DNA of 64,000 nt from Asterias amurensis. Taxonomy: Eukaryota; Echinodermata; Asteroidea; Forcipulatida; Asteriidae. The position numbers and the translations under genes were made by a program. A model generated the notes under the pieces. That model had not been told where the DNA came from and ran no database searches. It was given only the letters and a program-made list of their open reading frames with translations. The DNA lies in assembly GCF_032118995.1 (NCBI RefSeq), contig NC_092651.1, forward strand, positions 25,094,349 to 25,158,348, in the 5' to 3' direction. Below are positions 54,201-64,000 of the stretch, piece by piece; the first letter of the stretch is position 1, and each line of letters starts with the position of its first letter.

Positions 54201-55376
54201 ATCTCAAGTCAACAGTTCGTTGATTTGGACGGCGCCATCAAGTTTGTACGTATGTCACAGTAGTGGATTTTTTTCCCCACGTGTGTGTGTCTACCAAGCA
54301 CCGGATGCGAAGACCATGTAGGAAATGAAGTATGCTGGGGTTGGTAATGAAAAATGTACTAGGGTGGCGCTTGAACCTGATGTGAACTCCAGATTAACGC
54401 GCCGGTGCGCTACCAACTGAGCTATCTAGCCCTATGTTGGCGGTCTCCCTATTTTGTCAATATCTTTGTTCAGGGGTGCCAGTCAGAACTAAGCCATACA
54501 ACCTGTAACTTCATGTAGCCAGAGATCACACCCAAGTTTACAATACAACATTGGAAGTGGCAGCCAGCAACTTTTTTTTCTTCAAATATCAGGTAAATGG
54601 AAACTGACTGGGTATACTTCTAAATAATTTGAGGTTGAACAAAAACAGACTGGCTAGGGCGGGATTTGAACCAACCTCCGAAGACGTGCTAAATTCTTTA
54701 AAGGAACACGTTGCCTTGGATCGGTCAAATTGGTCTTGGAAAAGCGTTTGTAACCGTTTGTTATAATATACATATGGGTAGAAAGATGTTGTTAAAGTAG
54801 AATACAATGATCCACACAAACATGCCTTGAAATTGCACGGGTTTAATTTTACCTCGTCGACTAACACGGTCGGCCATTAATGGGAGTCAAATTTTTGACT
54901 CCCATAAATGGCCGACCGTGTTAGTTCGCAAAATAAAAGGAAAACCGCACAATTTCGGGGCAAATTTGTGTGGATCATTGTATTCTACTTTTAAAACATC
55001 TTTCTAACCGTATGCATTTTAAAACAAACGGTTACAAACGCTTTTTATAGACCAACTCGTCCGACTCAATGCAACGTGTTACTTTAACAATTTATCCATT
55101 CAGTCGTTGTGGTTTATTACTTGAAATGAAATATTAGCAAAAATATAGCAAGAGTCATATTTTCTGCGAATGTAAATACGATACGAATTTTGACGTCACA
55201 AACTTGCAACGAATAATTCGCAAGATTTGGAATGTGCTCAACTCCTGCGAAACATTTACTGCAAAAACGTGGCTGTGACGTCAAAATTAGTATCACATTC
55301 ACATTCGCAGGAAGTATGAACCGGGCTCTAGTGAAAACTTACCGGTGACAATCCAGACGAGGGCAAGTCGAGTCAT
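50992..55376 (-). CDS. Ly6/uPAR-domain (three-finger) GPI-anchored protein, complete, 3 coding exons
   Basis: Exons 55376-55343, 54049-53886 and 51219-50992 give 141 aa; junction phases are 1 and 0. A signal peptide (MTRLALVWIVTAVYSFAVVG) precedes an LU domain with exactly ten cysteines: MCYNC at the start, singles in MNCKD, IKCNG, LCV, RNC and GDC, then HCCRNNLCN, the classical CC(x)4CN ending. After CN come small residues (SAGA) and a hydrophobic tail (FNLFILGAVVLVGLFVCIDLS is the end), as expected for a GPI anchor. LU proteins act at the cell surface as receptor modulators or adhesion proteins; the partner here is unknown. A secreted soluble relative is less likely given the tail. Confidence 0.88.
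51262..51500. mobile_element. F8-related element upstream of Ly6-like exon 3
   Basis: tttgcggtaacaccatgcat, then gacgacttctcagttatgaa and gactattacttcagctt, matching 34023-34262. It starts about 43 bp from the exon acceptor. Confidence 0.55.
52380..52425 (+). mobile_element. probable retroelement tail
   Basis: ccgtttgcctggaaataaat with (AAAT)n; no coding part visible. Confidence 0.3.
52833..52910 (+). mobile_element. tRNA-like SINE head
   Basis: gtgaccaagcggataagaac (A-box-like) and gtggattgagttccggtcgc (B-box-like) are spaced as in a tRNA with a long variable arm. It is probably the head of the S2-type copy that follows. Confidence 0.45.
53050..53745 (+). mobile_element. S2 SINE body split by an F1 MITE
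   Basis: gtcctttggatgggacgtaa at 53090 and ctcgccccggcgtttagtgg at 53585 are adjacent blocks in the S2 copy at 49535, here separated by F1. Confidence 0.75.
53164..53578 (-). mobile_element. F1 MITE with an internal inverted duplication
   Basis: The gccgtttatcacaatgtttt block occurs twice in opposite orientation (53245-53310) around ctattaaaatag, making a perfect hairpin of about 60 bp not seen in other copies. Confidence 0.88.
53886..54049 (-). CDS. Ly6-like exon 2: end of signal peptide and first half of LU domain
   Basis: 164 nt, phase 1 in and 0 out, acceptor ctttttcag, donor gtaagt. It encodes VYSFAVVGAQKTNDLMCYNC and cysteines 1-5 of the LU domain. Confidence 0.88.
54390..54470 (-). 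mobile_element. tRNA-like SINE fragment
   Basis: gctaccaactgagctatcta and tgttggcggtctccctattt, shared with about 7865-7925. Confidence 0.5.
54698..55087. mobile_element. F2 TTAA foldback element, copy 5
   Basis: Full palindrome with arms of about 190 bp, TTAA at both ends, centre gggagtcaaatttttgactc. The left flank (gcgggatttgaaccaacctc) is a SINE-like tRNA B box. Confidence 0.93.
55150..55330. mobile_element. F9 MITE, copy 2, at the Ly6-like exon 1 donor
   Basis: The right end gaagtatgaaccgggct is intact; the left end is worn. It ends about 8 bp from the donor hexamer. Confidence 0.78.
55343..55376 (-). CDS. Ly6-like exon 1: start codon and first part of signal peptide
   Basis: 34 nt, ATG to donor gtaagt, encoding MTRLALVWIVT plus one base. 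A possible 5' UTR acceptor (tttccag) lies near 55420, so the leader may start in an upstream exon. Confidence 0.8.
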
Positions 55377-55389
55377 GACGACAATGACG

Positions 55390-56640
55390 TCACACACTTT
55401 CCACGGGGCAATTAAACCTGGAAAGGGACGAGCAATGTTTATTGATATTCAATCTTCGGCATTGACAGGTGCAAGTTTGACAATTATTACAGACTTGTAG
55501 TAAAAACTTCAGATAACCAACTCACTTATTGATTGTTATGGGTCGAGCTTTGATAACCCATCACCCGATATAATAAGTTTGTAATGTTAAAGGAGAGGTA
55601 TACGTTTGGTGATCACTTTTAAAATTAATGGCAATTATAAAATTTTGGGTAGAAGCCTACACCAGCTTTCATAAAGTATAAAACACTTAGAGAAACATTT
55701 AATTTTAAGAAGTATTGTGGTTGGTAAAGATATCAGTTTGTATGCCTCAAAGTTTAAATCTGAGAAGCGTTTTACCGGTATTTGAGCGTTTATTAAAACC
55801 CTGCAGCAAGGACTGTCGCAAACTGAAAAATTATTTCCGAATTCGTCTTGCATTTAGCATCCTTTTTTTTTTCTTCTTCGTCTTTTTTACCTAAGTGTGT
55901 TGTTGACATCTTCGGGTATTGTCTTGTTTAATTTAATCATGCTAATAGTTAGTTGAGTTTTATCATTTGGTTTTGTCTACCATTAACATCTGACAGATCA
56001 ATTTAGTACTTAAATTGACACTGTCAGAGTTTTGTCCTGCCCCTTCTAATCATACCACAATCCCATGGTGATTGACACCCCCTCCAGCTTAGGATATCAT
56101 GGCATATGACCTGTGTGTGCGATGTGGTTAAGACAATGGAAATATTAAAATATGTATGAGCTGACAACGTACCTAATTTCAATTAAAGGTGTTAGAAGTG
56201 GTTTTGTCACTTTGTTAGTAAATGTTGTTTTCTTCATTCTTTGATTGCGTGATCGTTTAAAATTGAAACGAATACCGTACGTCATTAACACGAATAAAGT
56301 CGACTCTCATTATAGCAGATTCTGGGAATGGCCAGATTACGTATTTGAACGTTCTACAAGGACAGCGAAACAAAGAAACTCAAAGCAGAAATGCGTTTCT
56401 TGACTTCAGAATGTACTGACAGAACCTCTTTACATAGTTATATCCAGACGAAGGTTTACTGTCGTCTATTGGCCATGATTATGAGAAATTACAAAATAAC
56501 ATACATGCTCTAAATAAGGTGGCATCATACGAAGTAGATCTTCAGTACACAATTTGCATTTTGACTGATACACGTAGACCTACTTGACCAGTTTGGTTAT
56601 ACTTGCAAGATACTCATGTACGTACTATGTGCTGTAACAC
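55390..56640. other. region upstream of the Ly6-like coding start, nothing recognised
   Basis: AT-rich; no exon, repeat or palindrome that I can support. Confidence 0.4.
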
Positions 56641-56642
56641 TA

Positions 56643-56848
56643 TACACTTAAAAAATATATATCCGTAAAACTTATAGCACTTACCTGGCAGCTAGGGTGC
56701 CAGGTAAAGTGGCGTAACTTTCACAGTGCAAAATACCCCTTCAAGGCACAATTTACAAAACTTCCACCGTTAAATTTACGGCACTTTACCTGCCACCCTA
56801 GCTGCCAGATAATGTGCTGTAAACTTTACGGATCTTTTTTACAGTGTA
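56643..56848. mobile_element. F17 MITE, copy 1
   Basis: ccgtaaaacttatagcactt ... tttacggatcttttttacag; inner ctggcagctagggtgccagg pairs with its inverse. Confidence 0.75.
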
Positions 56849-57319
56849 GCCTATTACGCTGTATTTCGAATCCGAGCTCTGATCGATAGTCGAACAATTT
56901 GGGAGCAGCATATTTCGTTCAGACTCCAAAAGATCCTTTTTAATTTTGGGGTCAGGAAAAGTTTTGATAATTTTTTTTTCGAAAATCACAATCAGCAGCA
57001 TCAGAAGTAGGAATTGCACACCTTTGTCCGTTATTTACACAGATGTTCATTGTCCTGAGCAAGGGAGTGCTTCACCTGTTTGAGGACTCCCTAAGCGTGG
57101 AGGCTTCATTGATTCCAATTGAAATATTTCCCGTGAAAGCAAAGTTCATTTCGGGAAACAAATTCACTGGGGATTTCACTCGTACGCGACCAAAAGTGTT
57201 TTGCCAGGGTGGCCTTTATGAACGGCGGTATATGGAATGGCCCTATGGTGACCGGCGATCGGTTTTTGTCGATCACGTCCGTCCCTGTTCACACTAAATA
57301 CAACGAATTCCTTAAAACC

Positions 57320-57698
57320 TTAAAGGCACTGGACACCTTTGGTAATTGTCAAAGACCAGTTTTCTTACTTGGTGTATATGAACATATGCATAAAATAACG
57401 AACCTGTGAAAATTTGAACTAAGTTGGTCGTCGAATTTACGCGAGAATAATGGAAGGAAAAAACATCCTTGTCGCACAAGTGGTGTGCTTGAGATGCCTT
57501 GAATTCAATTGAACTCGAATTCAATTCAAATATTTTAGTGATGAGAAATTACTACTTTCTCAAAAATACGTTACTTCACAGGGAGCCGTTTTCTCGCAAT
57601 GTATTATACTATCAACAGCTTTCCATTGCTCGTTACAAAGTAAGTTTTTATGCTTACAGGTATTTTGAGTAATTACCGATAGTGTCACGTGCCTTTAA
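57320..57698 (+). mobile_element. F1 MITE, full copy
   Basis: TTAAAGGCACTGGACACCTT ... gtgtcacgtgcctttaaa; the hairpin region is replaced by gaattcaattgaactcgaat. Confidence 0.92.
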
Positions 57699-57904
57699 AT
57701 CTATTGTCTTTCGTGTGGATGTTTTAGCCCCACCGACAACACCATGTTCGTTTCACACTTTCCCGGTGTTTGCTGCAATTTCCCGGGGTACAATGTAAAC
57801 TAACGTAAGGAGGGATGTTTAAATGCCGTACGAATGAATAACTTCCTCTTGTAATACCACAGTCGTGTTGTCTGTTATATTTGTCTATTAACTCTGAGCT
57901 CTAC

Positions 57905-58068
57905 ACAGCCAAGTAAAGTGCCGTAAATTTCACAGTAGAAGCTTTGCAAACTACCCCTTTAAGGCACAATTTACAAAACTTCCAATGTAAAATTTACGAC
58001 ACTTTACCTGGCAGCTAGAGGGTGCCAGGTAAAGTGCCGTAAATATTACGGATATTTTTTACAGTGCA
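57905..58068. mobile_element. F17 MITE, copy 2
   Basis: aagtaaagtgccgtaaattt ... attacggatattttttacag; shares ggcacaatttacaaaacttc with copy 1. Confidence 0.75.
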
Positions 58069-58573
58069 ATGAGCAATCATTTAGCTCATAAGAAGTCTTC
58101 TTTGGCCTTCATTCTGTTCATAGACCTCGCTTAAGTATGTTGGTCTAATAATCACATTTGCATCCTAACTATTAAAAACATATAATTTATTAATAAAAAC
58201 AAATAAAAACGGGGTTCTATTGTCTAACCGTTCGCTGAGGAAGTGGAGGCTTTCTCGTGGCTGTAGCAGATGAAAAGCCAATAATATTATTTTAAGAGTT
58301 CCTCTGTTGTGAAGAGACTTGAAATGTACAAAAGAAGAAACAAATTGTACCTTAAAAAATATTACTTTCTTAACCAGCGGCAGCATAAGCACTACAATTA
58401 AAGTATATAAACTCTATAAACAGAGTAATCAAAATCTTACCACGCCCGGCTGTACAAAAGGTAAACATTGCATCGCAAAATGTCTCTCCAATAATTAACT
58501 TCAATGTGCTTCAACAACAAAAAGCATCAGCAAGTTAATAATATAATTCCAAAACTGTAACCATTTGCTCACC

Positions 58574-58740
58574 TAATCCAGTTCCTCGCTTGAATTCAAG
58601 ACGCCCTGTCGGCACAATTCTCCCGTCGAGTGTATCTCTCCACAGCACGCACGAACTGCACGCAGACCCTCTCCTCTCCCTGACAATTCAAATTCGTTGT
58701 GTGTGATTGGTTCTTAATAACGATGGTTGAGAGAGAAAAA
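58574..58740 (-). promoter_or_regulatory. possible promoter and non-coding first exon of the Ly6-like gene
   Basis: On the minus strand an AACCAATCAC (CCAAT-type) box near 58710 precedes a GA-rich stretch and a good donor, attag/gtgagc, at about 58574. The acceptor near 55420 could join it to the coding start. Position and signals only; no TATA box seen. Confidence 0.25.
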
Positions 58741-58964
58741 AAAGGTGTGTAAAATCACGGACAGTCTTTTGTATTACCTGTTAGGATTTCCCTTAGGTTA
58801 TACGAGCAACCAAGACAGCCGTAGAATCCAGGATATATATTTTCTTCAAAGAAGTTCTTATTACTGACATATGGCTGCTTATGATAACAATACTTATGGA
58901 TTTTCAATGGGATTTTCAAGCAATGAATGGCTCCTAGCTCTCAGGGCGACTATTGGTCGTCGTT

Positions 58965-59245
58965 TTAAAGGCGGTGGACACTATTGGTTTTCGAGAAAGA
59001 AGTAATTTTCCACGAATTTGATTTCGAGACCTCAGATTTAGAACTTGAGGTCTCGAAATCAAGCATCTGAAAGCACACACCTTCATGTGACAAGGGTGTT
59101 TTTTTTTTCTTTCATTATTATCTCGCAACTTCGACGACGGATCGAGCTCAAATGTTCACAGGTTTGTAACTTGATGCATATGTTGAGATACACCAAGAGA
59201 GAAGACTGGTCTTTGGCAATTACCAATAGTGTCCATTGTCTTTAA
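58965..59245 (-). mobile_element. F1 MITE, internally deleted
   Basis: TTAAAGGCGGTGGACACTAT joins directly to tttcgagaaagaagtaattt, removing about 100 bp; the hairpin gagacctcagatttagaact/tgaggtctcg is intact. Confidence 0.92.
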
Positions 59246-60610
59246 GTTAAAAATGTGTCCAAAACACAACATTTTACAATTTTTTTTTCATTATTTGTTT
59301 TTATTCTTCTGTAATTACTTTTACCGTTGTCACCGAGTTTCATAATCAAAGTAATACATAGAATTAGAAATTTGCATGTGTTGGTTCTGGATAAAAAACA
59401 GAAAATCTTCGTTCGAAGGAAAACAATAATTTGCTCGAAAGGTCATCGATGACAAAGTGAGTTAAATAAGACTGCTCAAGTCTAGTGTCTGTTTGAATGT
59501 CAAGGCTCGTAGTAGTGTGCAACTTCGGCCATAATTATTTTCGAAACCACGGCTTCGGCTTCTGGATTCGGCTTCAGGCTCCATTCTCGTCCAAAGCCCG
59601 AGCGCGTATCACAAAACACGCGCAACTGTCAAAACAACCGCAGGGCCAAGCAAGCCCAAGCTAGCCTGGATTCGAAAATGGCAATTGAAAAAAAAATGTA
59701 AATGGATTGTACACAGTTCTTTGAATAACCTGGGCAATCTAGACTCGTGGACAAGTCGTTAGATGCATGTCGCAGTGATGACCCAAAGGCATTTACGTGA
59801 CTCTCGCTGCACTGTTGCTCCCGAATGACTTCTGCTCTAGCGACTACGACCACAGTTAAAAGTGCCCATAGGGTGCACCCCACTACAATGTATTCAATAA
59901 ACTCCCATAGCAGTGTGCTAAATGATCAATATTCAAAATACACGAGAAAAAAAGAAAACAAATGTCTTACCGCTTTTCATTTTCATTTTGTCCCCAGCCC
60001 TTCGCCTTGTTCCTTTAAGGTGACTTGCTGTGCATTTTTTTGTTTTATCTAATTTGTTACTGGCACTAGCCAGTTTGCCCTTTTAATGTATAAAAACAGA
60101 TTGTAATTCTTAATGGGTTTTTTTGTAATTTTTAAACATTTCGATTTTTTATGAATCTCTTTATTTTAAACTCAATTCAGCTTGTAGCTGCAATGTTTGA
60201 ATGTGTTTTAATAAACCAATAATAATAATAAAATAGGAAAGGGGGGATTATCCATTGACTCATGAACTCCACTGCTCAATTTTATTCCCAGTGCATAATG
60301 AACTATTCTCCCTCCAAATTAAAATACCCCTACATCAGCGAAATTTCCAAAACGTCGACTGAGCATAATTCTTATGCCTATGTCATCCAAAATACCTCAA
60401 CTTGGAAGTCAACTACCCCACCCCAGGTCACAAGTGCAATTGTTTAACACTTACGCATTTTATTTTAGCTCCAAAAAAGTGATATTATGTAAATATTTTT
60501 GTCTGATTGAAACTTTTGAATCAACTTTCTGACACCGTTGCGCAGTGCAATCGCACAATGTAAGTAAACAGTTGAGCGCTTTGGAAGTTTCCACAAACAT
60601 CTCAACAATA
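59246..60610. other. intergenic with a solo F19 end and a retroelement tail
   Basis: An F19 end (tagactcgtggacaagtcgt) lies at 59739. A poly(AAT) tail (taaaccaataataataataa) lies near 60210. No exon supported. Confidence 0.4.
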
Positions 60611-60618
60611 AAAACGAT

Positions 60619-60835
60619 ATAGAAAGGTTTGCGGTAACACCATGTAATAACTATCTCTAATGGGTTGGGGTGGTTCTGAAAAGAACCGTTGGTTTCAACT
60701 CAGAAAAAAACCCAACTCAAACCAACGGTTCTTTTCAGAACCACCCTATCTCATTACGAGATAGTCATTACATGGCGTTACCGCAAACCTTTCTATATCG
60801 TATTTCCACCATGCAAAGTTTCAAATCCTACTTAA
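60619..60835. mobile_element. F8 foldback copy
   Basis: gatatagaaaggtttgcggt at the left and its inverse at the right; the arms meet around tttcaactcagaaaaaaacc. Related copies at 24250 and 45490. Confidence 0.82.
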
Positions 60836-61569
60836 CAATAAAAACGATAAATTATTCAACCAAAGTTATCTCAGTGCAAATAAGCATGTCTTCATTTTAA
60901 TTAACACTCACAGGGAAAGAACAAGTATAATTATTTACATTTATATACTTTTTATACAGATGAGAAGTGTTACAAGGCAGATGGGTTTGGCAGTAACAAC
61001 CTAACCAAACACTAATGACTTTTATTTAAAGATATAAAAACTAGAAAATCTTTCAATATCTAAGATTTCATTCGAATTAATTGTTTCCTCTTTTCAGATG
61101 GTAAGAGATTATTTTGTGGCACACTTTTTTCTTTTAACTAAGCCCAACCAATCTGAATCATTTTAAAAATGAAAAAAAAAAAAAATGAAAAAATTAACTA
61201 AATTTGGTGTGAAATCAACAGCAGATCTTGTCCAAATTAAATGAACAAAATAGCCCCCAAACATGATTTATTTTTCTCTCTCTCTGTAAATCGGTTGTTC
61301 ATTTGTATTTCATCAAATATTCAAATACTAAATATTGAAATGTTTACAGCAATAAATTAAAATTTGATTGACTCTAATCAGTAACTATTTATATACTGTG
61401 ACATAATTTTTCACAATATTGCAAGTTTCTTAAAATTGTAAAACACTTAAAACCAAAACATGAAACAAAGATTTTGTGAGGATACAGCAACTTCTCCTTT
61501 TTATTTTATTTTTGCTGTGATTGATTTTGTTTGTTGGTGCGTCATGCACAAGTTTACTTTATCTGACTT

Positions 61570-61960
61570 GAATCGGAGCTTGAATCCTCGCAGTGTGGGT
61601 TCACATCCTGGTCATGACACTTGGGTCTCTGAGCAAGGCACTTAACCATAATTGCTTCTCTTAATCCAGGTGTATAAAAGGGAGGTGGTTTTGTGTTGGA
61701 ATAACCCTTTAGGGCTTATTTAAGCAGCTTTGGGGTTGTATGCTCCGCCAGGGAGCTGAGAAATAAAAGTGGAAATACACATTTTGTGGCATGTCTTGGC
61801 CAAGCGATCTAGTTCAACAACCCAAGCTCTGGTGTGGTCAGCAGCAGAGCATGAGTTTGATACCGGGTCATGACACTTGTGCCCTTGAGCAAGGCACTTA
61901 ACCATAATTGCTTCGTAAATAGTCTGGAAGGTAGTGCATTCTGCTCTACCAACCAGACTC
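61570..61960 (+). mobile_element. two consecutive tRNA-SINE-like segments
   Basis: gtgtgggttcacatcctggt followed by ctgagcaaggcacttaacca at 61595-61650, and catgagtttgataccgggtc followed by cttgagcaaggcacttaacc at 61850-61905. Confidence 0.65.
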
Positions 61961-62214
61961 TTATAGTGGATGATACCATCCCTACACTCTTTCTGGACTG
62001 TGATTTGGGGGGGGGGGGGAGTTAACCCTGTTTAAGCGCACCACCCGAGTGCCAGTTGATTTGGGTCTTTGCAGTTGGATTTAGCCCTCACCTTAAAGTG
62101 TGGCCGTCCCGCCTTGTGATGTTAGGCGATCCCTCAAAATAGTTTGTGTTGTGTAAGATCATTTATCTTCACTAAGGAAAAATATTGAAAGATTTGAAAA
62201 AACTACAGTGATGT

Positions 62215-62220
62215 TTTATT
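62215..62220 (-). terminator. candidate polyadenylation signal of the WDR19-like gene
   Basis: AATAAA on the minus strand, about 320 nt after the TAG stop. Confidence 0.35.
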
Positions 62221-62539
62221 TCCATCAGTGACTCCCTTCAGACACTACTTTCTGTCCCCCCCCCCCCCCCCGTATCCATTACTTATTCCCCCTATCCCCC
62301 CCTTTTCCCCTCCCCCCTTCTATTTCTGTTTAAACCTCATCTTCATGTGCAGGTGGAAACATACATAGACCATTTACGTTCCTTCATAAGAAAGATTTGA
62401 TTTGCTCTGAGCACAACTACTGATTTGCTCCATTAACGACTACAATGATGTTTTGTGTCCCATCAAGCACAAGTCACTGTAATTCAATCTCTAAATCCCC
62501 CTTTTCCGCCAAACTCCTTTCTATCTTCCTGCTTCCTGT

Positions 62540-62657
62540 CTACTCCTCAGCTCCATCATCAGGGTGAAGATACATTGAGGGGTCGTTGATCTTTCTCAGC
62601 GATGCCGATTTGATTCGCTCTGAGCACATCGGACATGAATCCTCTGACTCCAGTAAA
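62540..62657 (-). CDS. WDR19: WDR19-like terminal exon
   Basis: Acceptor ttattgcag. The first base completes Ser, then LLESEDSCPMCSERIKSASL and a stop after 39 codons. Open frames extending further left are intronic read-through. Confidence 0.7.
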
Positions 62658-63252
62658 CTGCAATAAAAAAAGACAGGTGTATTATCAGGAAAGATGCAAG
62701 ACAGACTCTTTTGGGCAAACACAGACTTCGCAACTTTAAGTCAACCAACAAACTTAAGTCGCCAGACACACAAGGCCTGAAGGCCACTTCAAGGTGTGGG
62801 CTACAATTTTTTTTTTCCAGAGGCTGTTGCCACTATACTTCTAGGGCTGAAACAGGGTGACCCCTTTTTCAGTCAATACGGATGTAGGACTGGGTATCAT
62901 CAGTCCGAAGCCTGGTTGGTAGAGCAGAAAGCACTACCTCCCCAATTGTATAATATAGTGAATAGACACACAGTCAATACAAATATTGTAATAAACACAA
63001 AGATATTGACAAAATATGGAGCTGCCAGCAGTATGGCTAGAAGGTTCAATTGGTGGTAGAGTGCCGACAGTTAATCCAAAGGTCACAGGGTCAAGTCCTT
63101 CTCTCGTAAATTTTTCTTTTGCTCAGCCCAAAACTTGACTAAAATCTGTTCAAATTTGTTGATAACTTTTCATACCTTGTGAATTCTGAATGAAGAGCAG
63201 GGAAGTCACAGTTTGGACAGGATGCGAAATCATCTCTCACCATGTGTTGACC
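62540..63252 (-). CDS. WDR19: C-terminal two exons of a zinc-finger-tailed IFT-A subunit, probably WDR19/IFT144
   Basis: Exon 63252-63176 (77 nt) and exon 62657-62540 join through a split Ser codon to give 64 aa ending DDGAEE and TAG. Seen: GQHMVRDDFASCPNCDFPAL, then ESEDSCPMCSERI, two CPxC pairs typical of a small zinc-binding module. From memory the GQHM...CPxCDFPAL...CPMCSER pattern matches the C-terminus of WDR19/IFT144, a retrograde ciliary-transport (IFT-A) protein; WDR35 and IFT122 also end in zinc modules and are the alternatives. The rest of the gene lies to the right of the window. An F1 element ends 36 bp upstream of the first exon. Confidence 0.6.
63020..63105 (+). mobile_element. 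tRNA-like SINE fragment
   Basis: ggttcaattggtggtagagt (A-box-like) and cacagggtcaagtccttctc (B-box-like), in the WDR19-like gene's last intron. Confidence 0.4.
63176..63252 (-). CDS. WDR19: WDR19-like penultimate exon
   Basis: 77 nt, acceptor ctcttcag, donor gtatga. It encodes GQHMVRDDFASCPNCDFPAL and HSEFT, ending in phase 2. Confidence 0.7.
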
Positions 63253-63287
63253 CTGAAGAGAAAAAAACATCAGTTTATTATTTGTGT

Positions 63288-63671
63288 TTAAAGACAGTGG
63301 ACACTATTGGTAATTGTCAAAGACCAGTCTTCTCACCTAGTGTATCTCAACATATACATAAAATAATAACCTATGAAAATTTGCGCTCAATCGGTCGTCA
63401 ACGTGCGAGATAATAATGAAAGAAAAAACACCCTTGTCACACGAAGTTGTTTGCTTTCAGATGCTTAATTTCCAGACCTCAAATTCTAAATCTGAGGTCA
63501 CTAAATCAAATTTGTAGAAAATTACTTCTTTCTCGTAAACTATGTTACTTCAGAGGGAGCCATTTCTCACAAGGTTTTATACTATCAACAGCTCCCCATT
63601 ACCCGTTACCAAATTAGGTTTTATGCTAACAATTATTTTGAGTAATTACCAATTGTGTCCACTGCCTTTAA
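63288..63671 (+). mobile_element. F1 MITE, full copy upstream of the WDR19-like exon
   Basis: TTAAAGACAGTGGACACTAT ... gtgtccactgcctttaa, TTAA at both ends. The left end is 36 bp from the exon at 63252 (upstream on the minus strand). Confidence 0.93.
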
Positions 63672-64000
63672 CACCTGTTTCAGAGGAGCGCCGAACCAAA
63701 TGTTTATATAAGTACATGATAGTTTGATGTCTGAAACAGTTAGGAGTGACTGGACGTGCAGGAAGTCAAAAGATCGATTGTAGCAGTCGTATGGAATGAC
63801 CCTGGAGCGCCTTGGTTTCAGACGTAGATCAGATCTACGGATCATAGTATGTATTTGCTTTTGTTGTCCCTTGCCCATCTCAGGGTATATTGTCAATGTA
63901 TTTTGTTTTGTACTGTTATGTTAAATAAAATAATAATAATTATCTTCAAGTACACGCTAATCCTCCAATCAGATTCGCAGAATGGAGTGTTGATAAAAAC

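Noticed and set aside
59629..59883. Minus-strand frame with a signal-peptide-like start (MGCTLWALLTVVVVARA)
   Set aside because: It runs into a solo F19 transposon end (59739-59760) and lacks a supported downstream exon.

Overview
This is a eukaryotic, intron-rich window with no bacterial features: no operons, short exons of 34-266 bp with GT/AG borders, and introns packed with repeats. The gene content (a GABA-B2-like receptor, an SLC13 carrier, a Ly6/uPAR protein, a ciliary IFT-A subunit) is metazoan. The short inverted-repeat elements, such as those ending GGGCCCAATTTCATAGAGCT or GGTGGATTTCACAAAG, are of a kind I associate with echinoderms. A sea star or close relative is my best guess, from memory and not from a search.

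Genes. (1) 465-11985, plus strand: last six exons of a GABA-B receptor subunit closest to GABBR2, from TM3 to the stop; the 5' exons lie left of the window. (2) 37280-19789, minus strand: a complete 13-exon SLC13-type sodium-coupled di/tricarboxylate transporter of 610 aa. It converges tail to tail on the receptor. Exon phases agree at all 12 junctions. (3) 55376-50992, minus strand: a complete three-coding-exon Ly6/uPAR (three-finger) GPI-anchored protein of 141 aa, with a possible non-coding first exon and promoter near 58.6 kb. (4) 63252-62540, minus strand: last two exons of a protein with paired C-terminal zinc-binding CxxC motifs, probably WDR19/IFT144. The four genes are unrelated in function; I see no pathway joining them.

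Repeats fill most of the rest. I label families F1-F19. F1 is a roughly 380-bp TTAA-flanked, piggyBac-like MITE with about 26 full or partial copies. F2 is a TTAA-flanked, nearly fully palindromic foldback element. F3-F12 and F14-F19 are other short inverted-repeat elements. F13 is a mariner-type element with a dead helix-turn-helix ORF. There are also tRNA-derived SINEs, a LINE reverse-transcriptase remnant, a 30-bp minisatellite with a duplicated flank (1.7-4.0 kb), a TTAGGG-containing minisatellite (34.6-36.3 kb), degenerate telomere-like CCCTAA DNA (14.0-14.4 kb) and a roughly 370-bp (TAA)n run at a SINE tail.

Most interesting: F1 ends sit 31-36 bp upstream of three splice acceptors; an F1 end supplies the SLC13 stop codon; F5 has landed twice at the same spot in F1 terminal repeats; an empty SINE site supports TTAA targeting; and the F1b variant shows a compensatory base-pair change in an internal hairpin. 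I found no coherent undescribed multi-gene system; the novelty lies in this layered transposon landscape and its contacts with gene structure.
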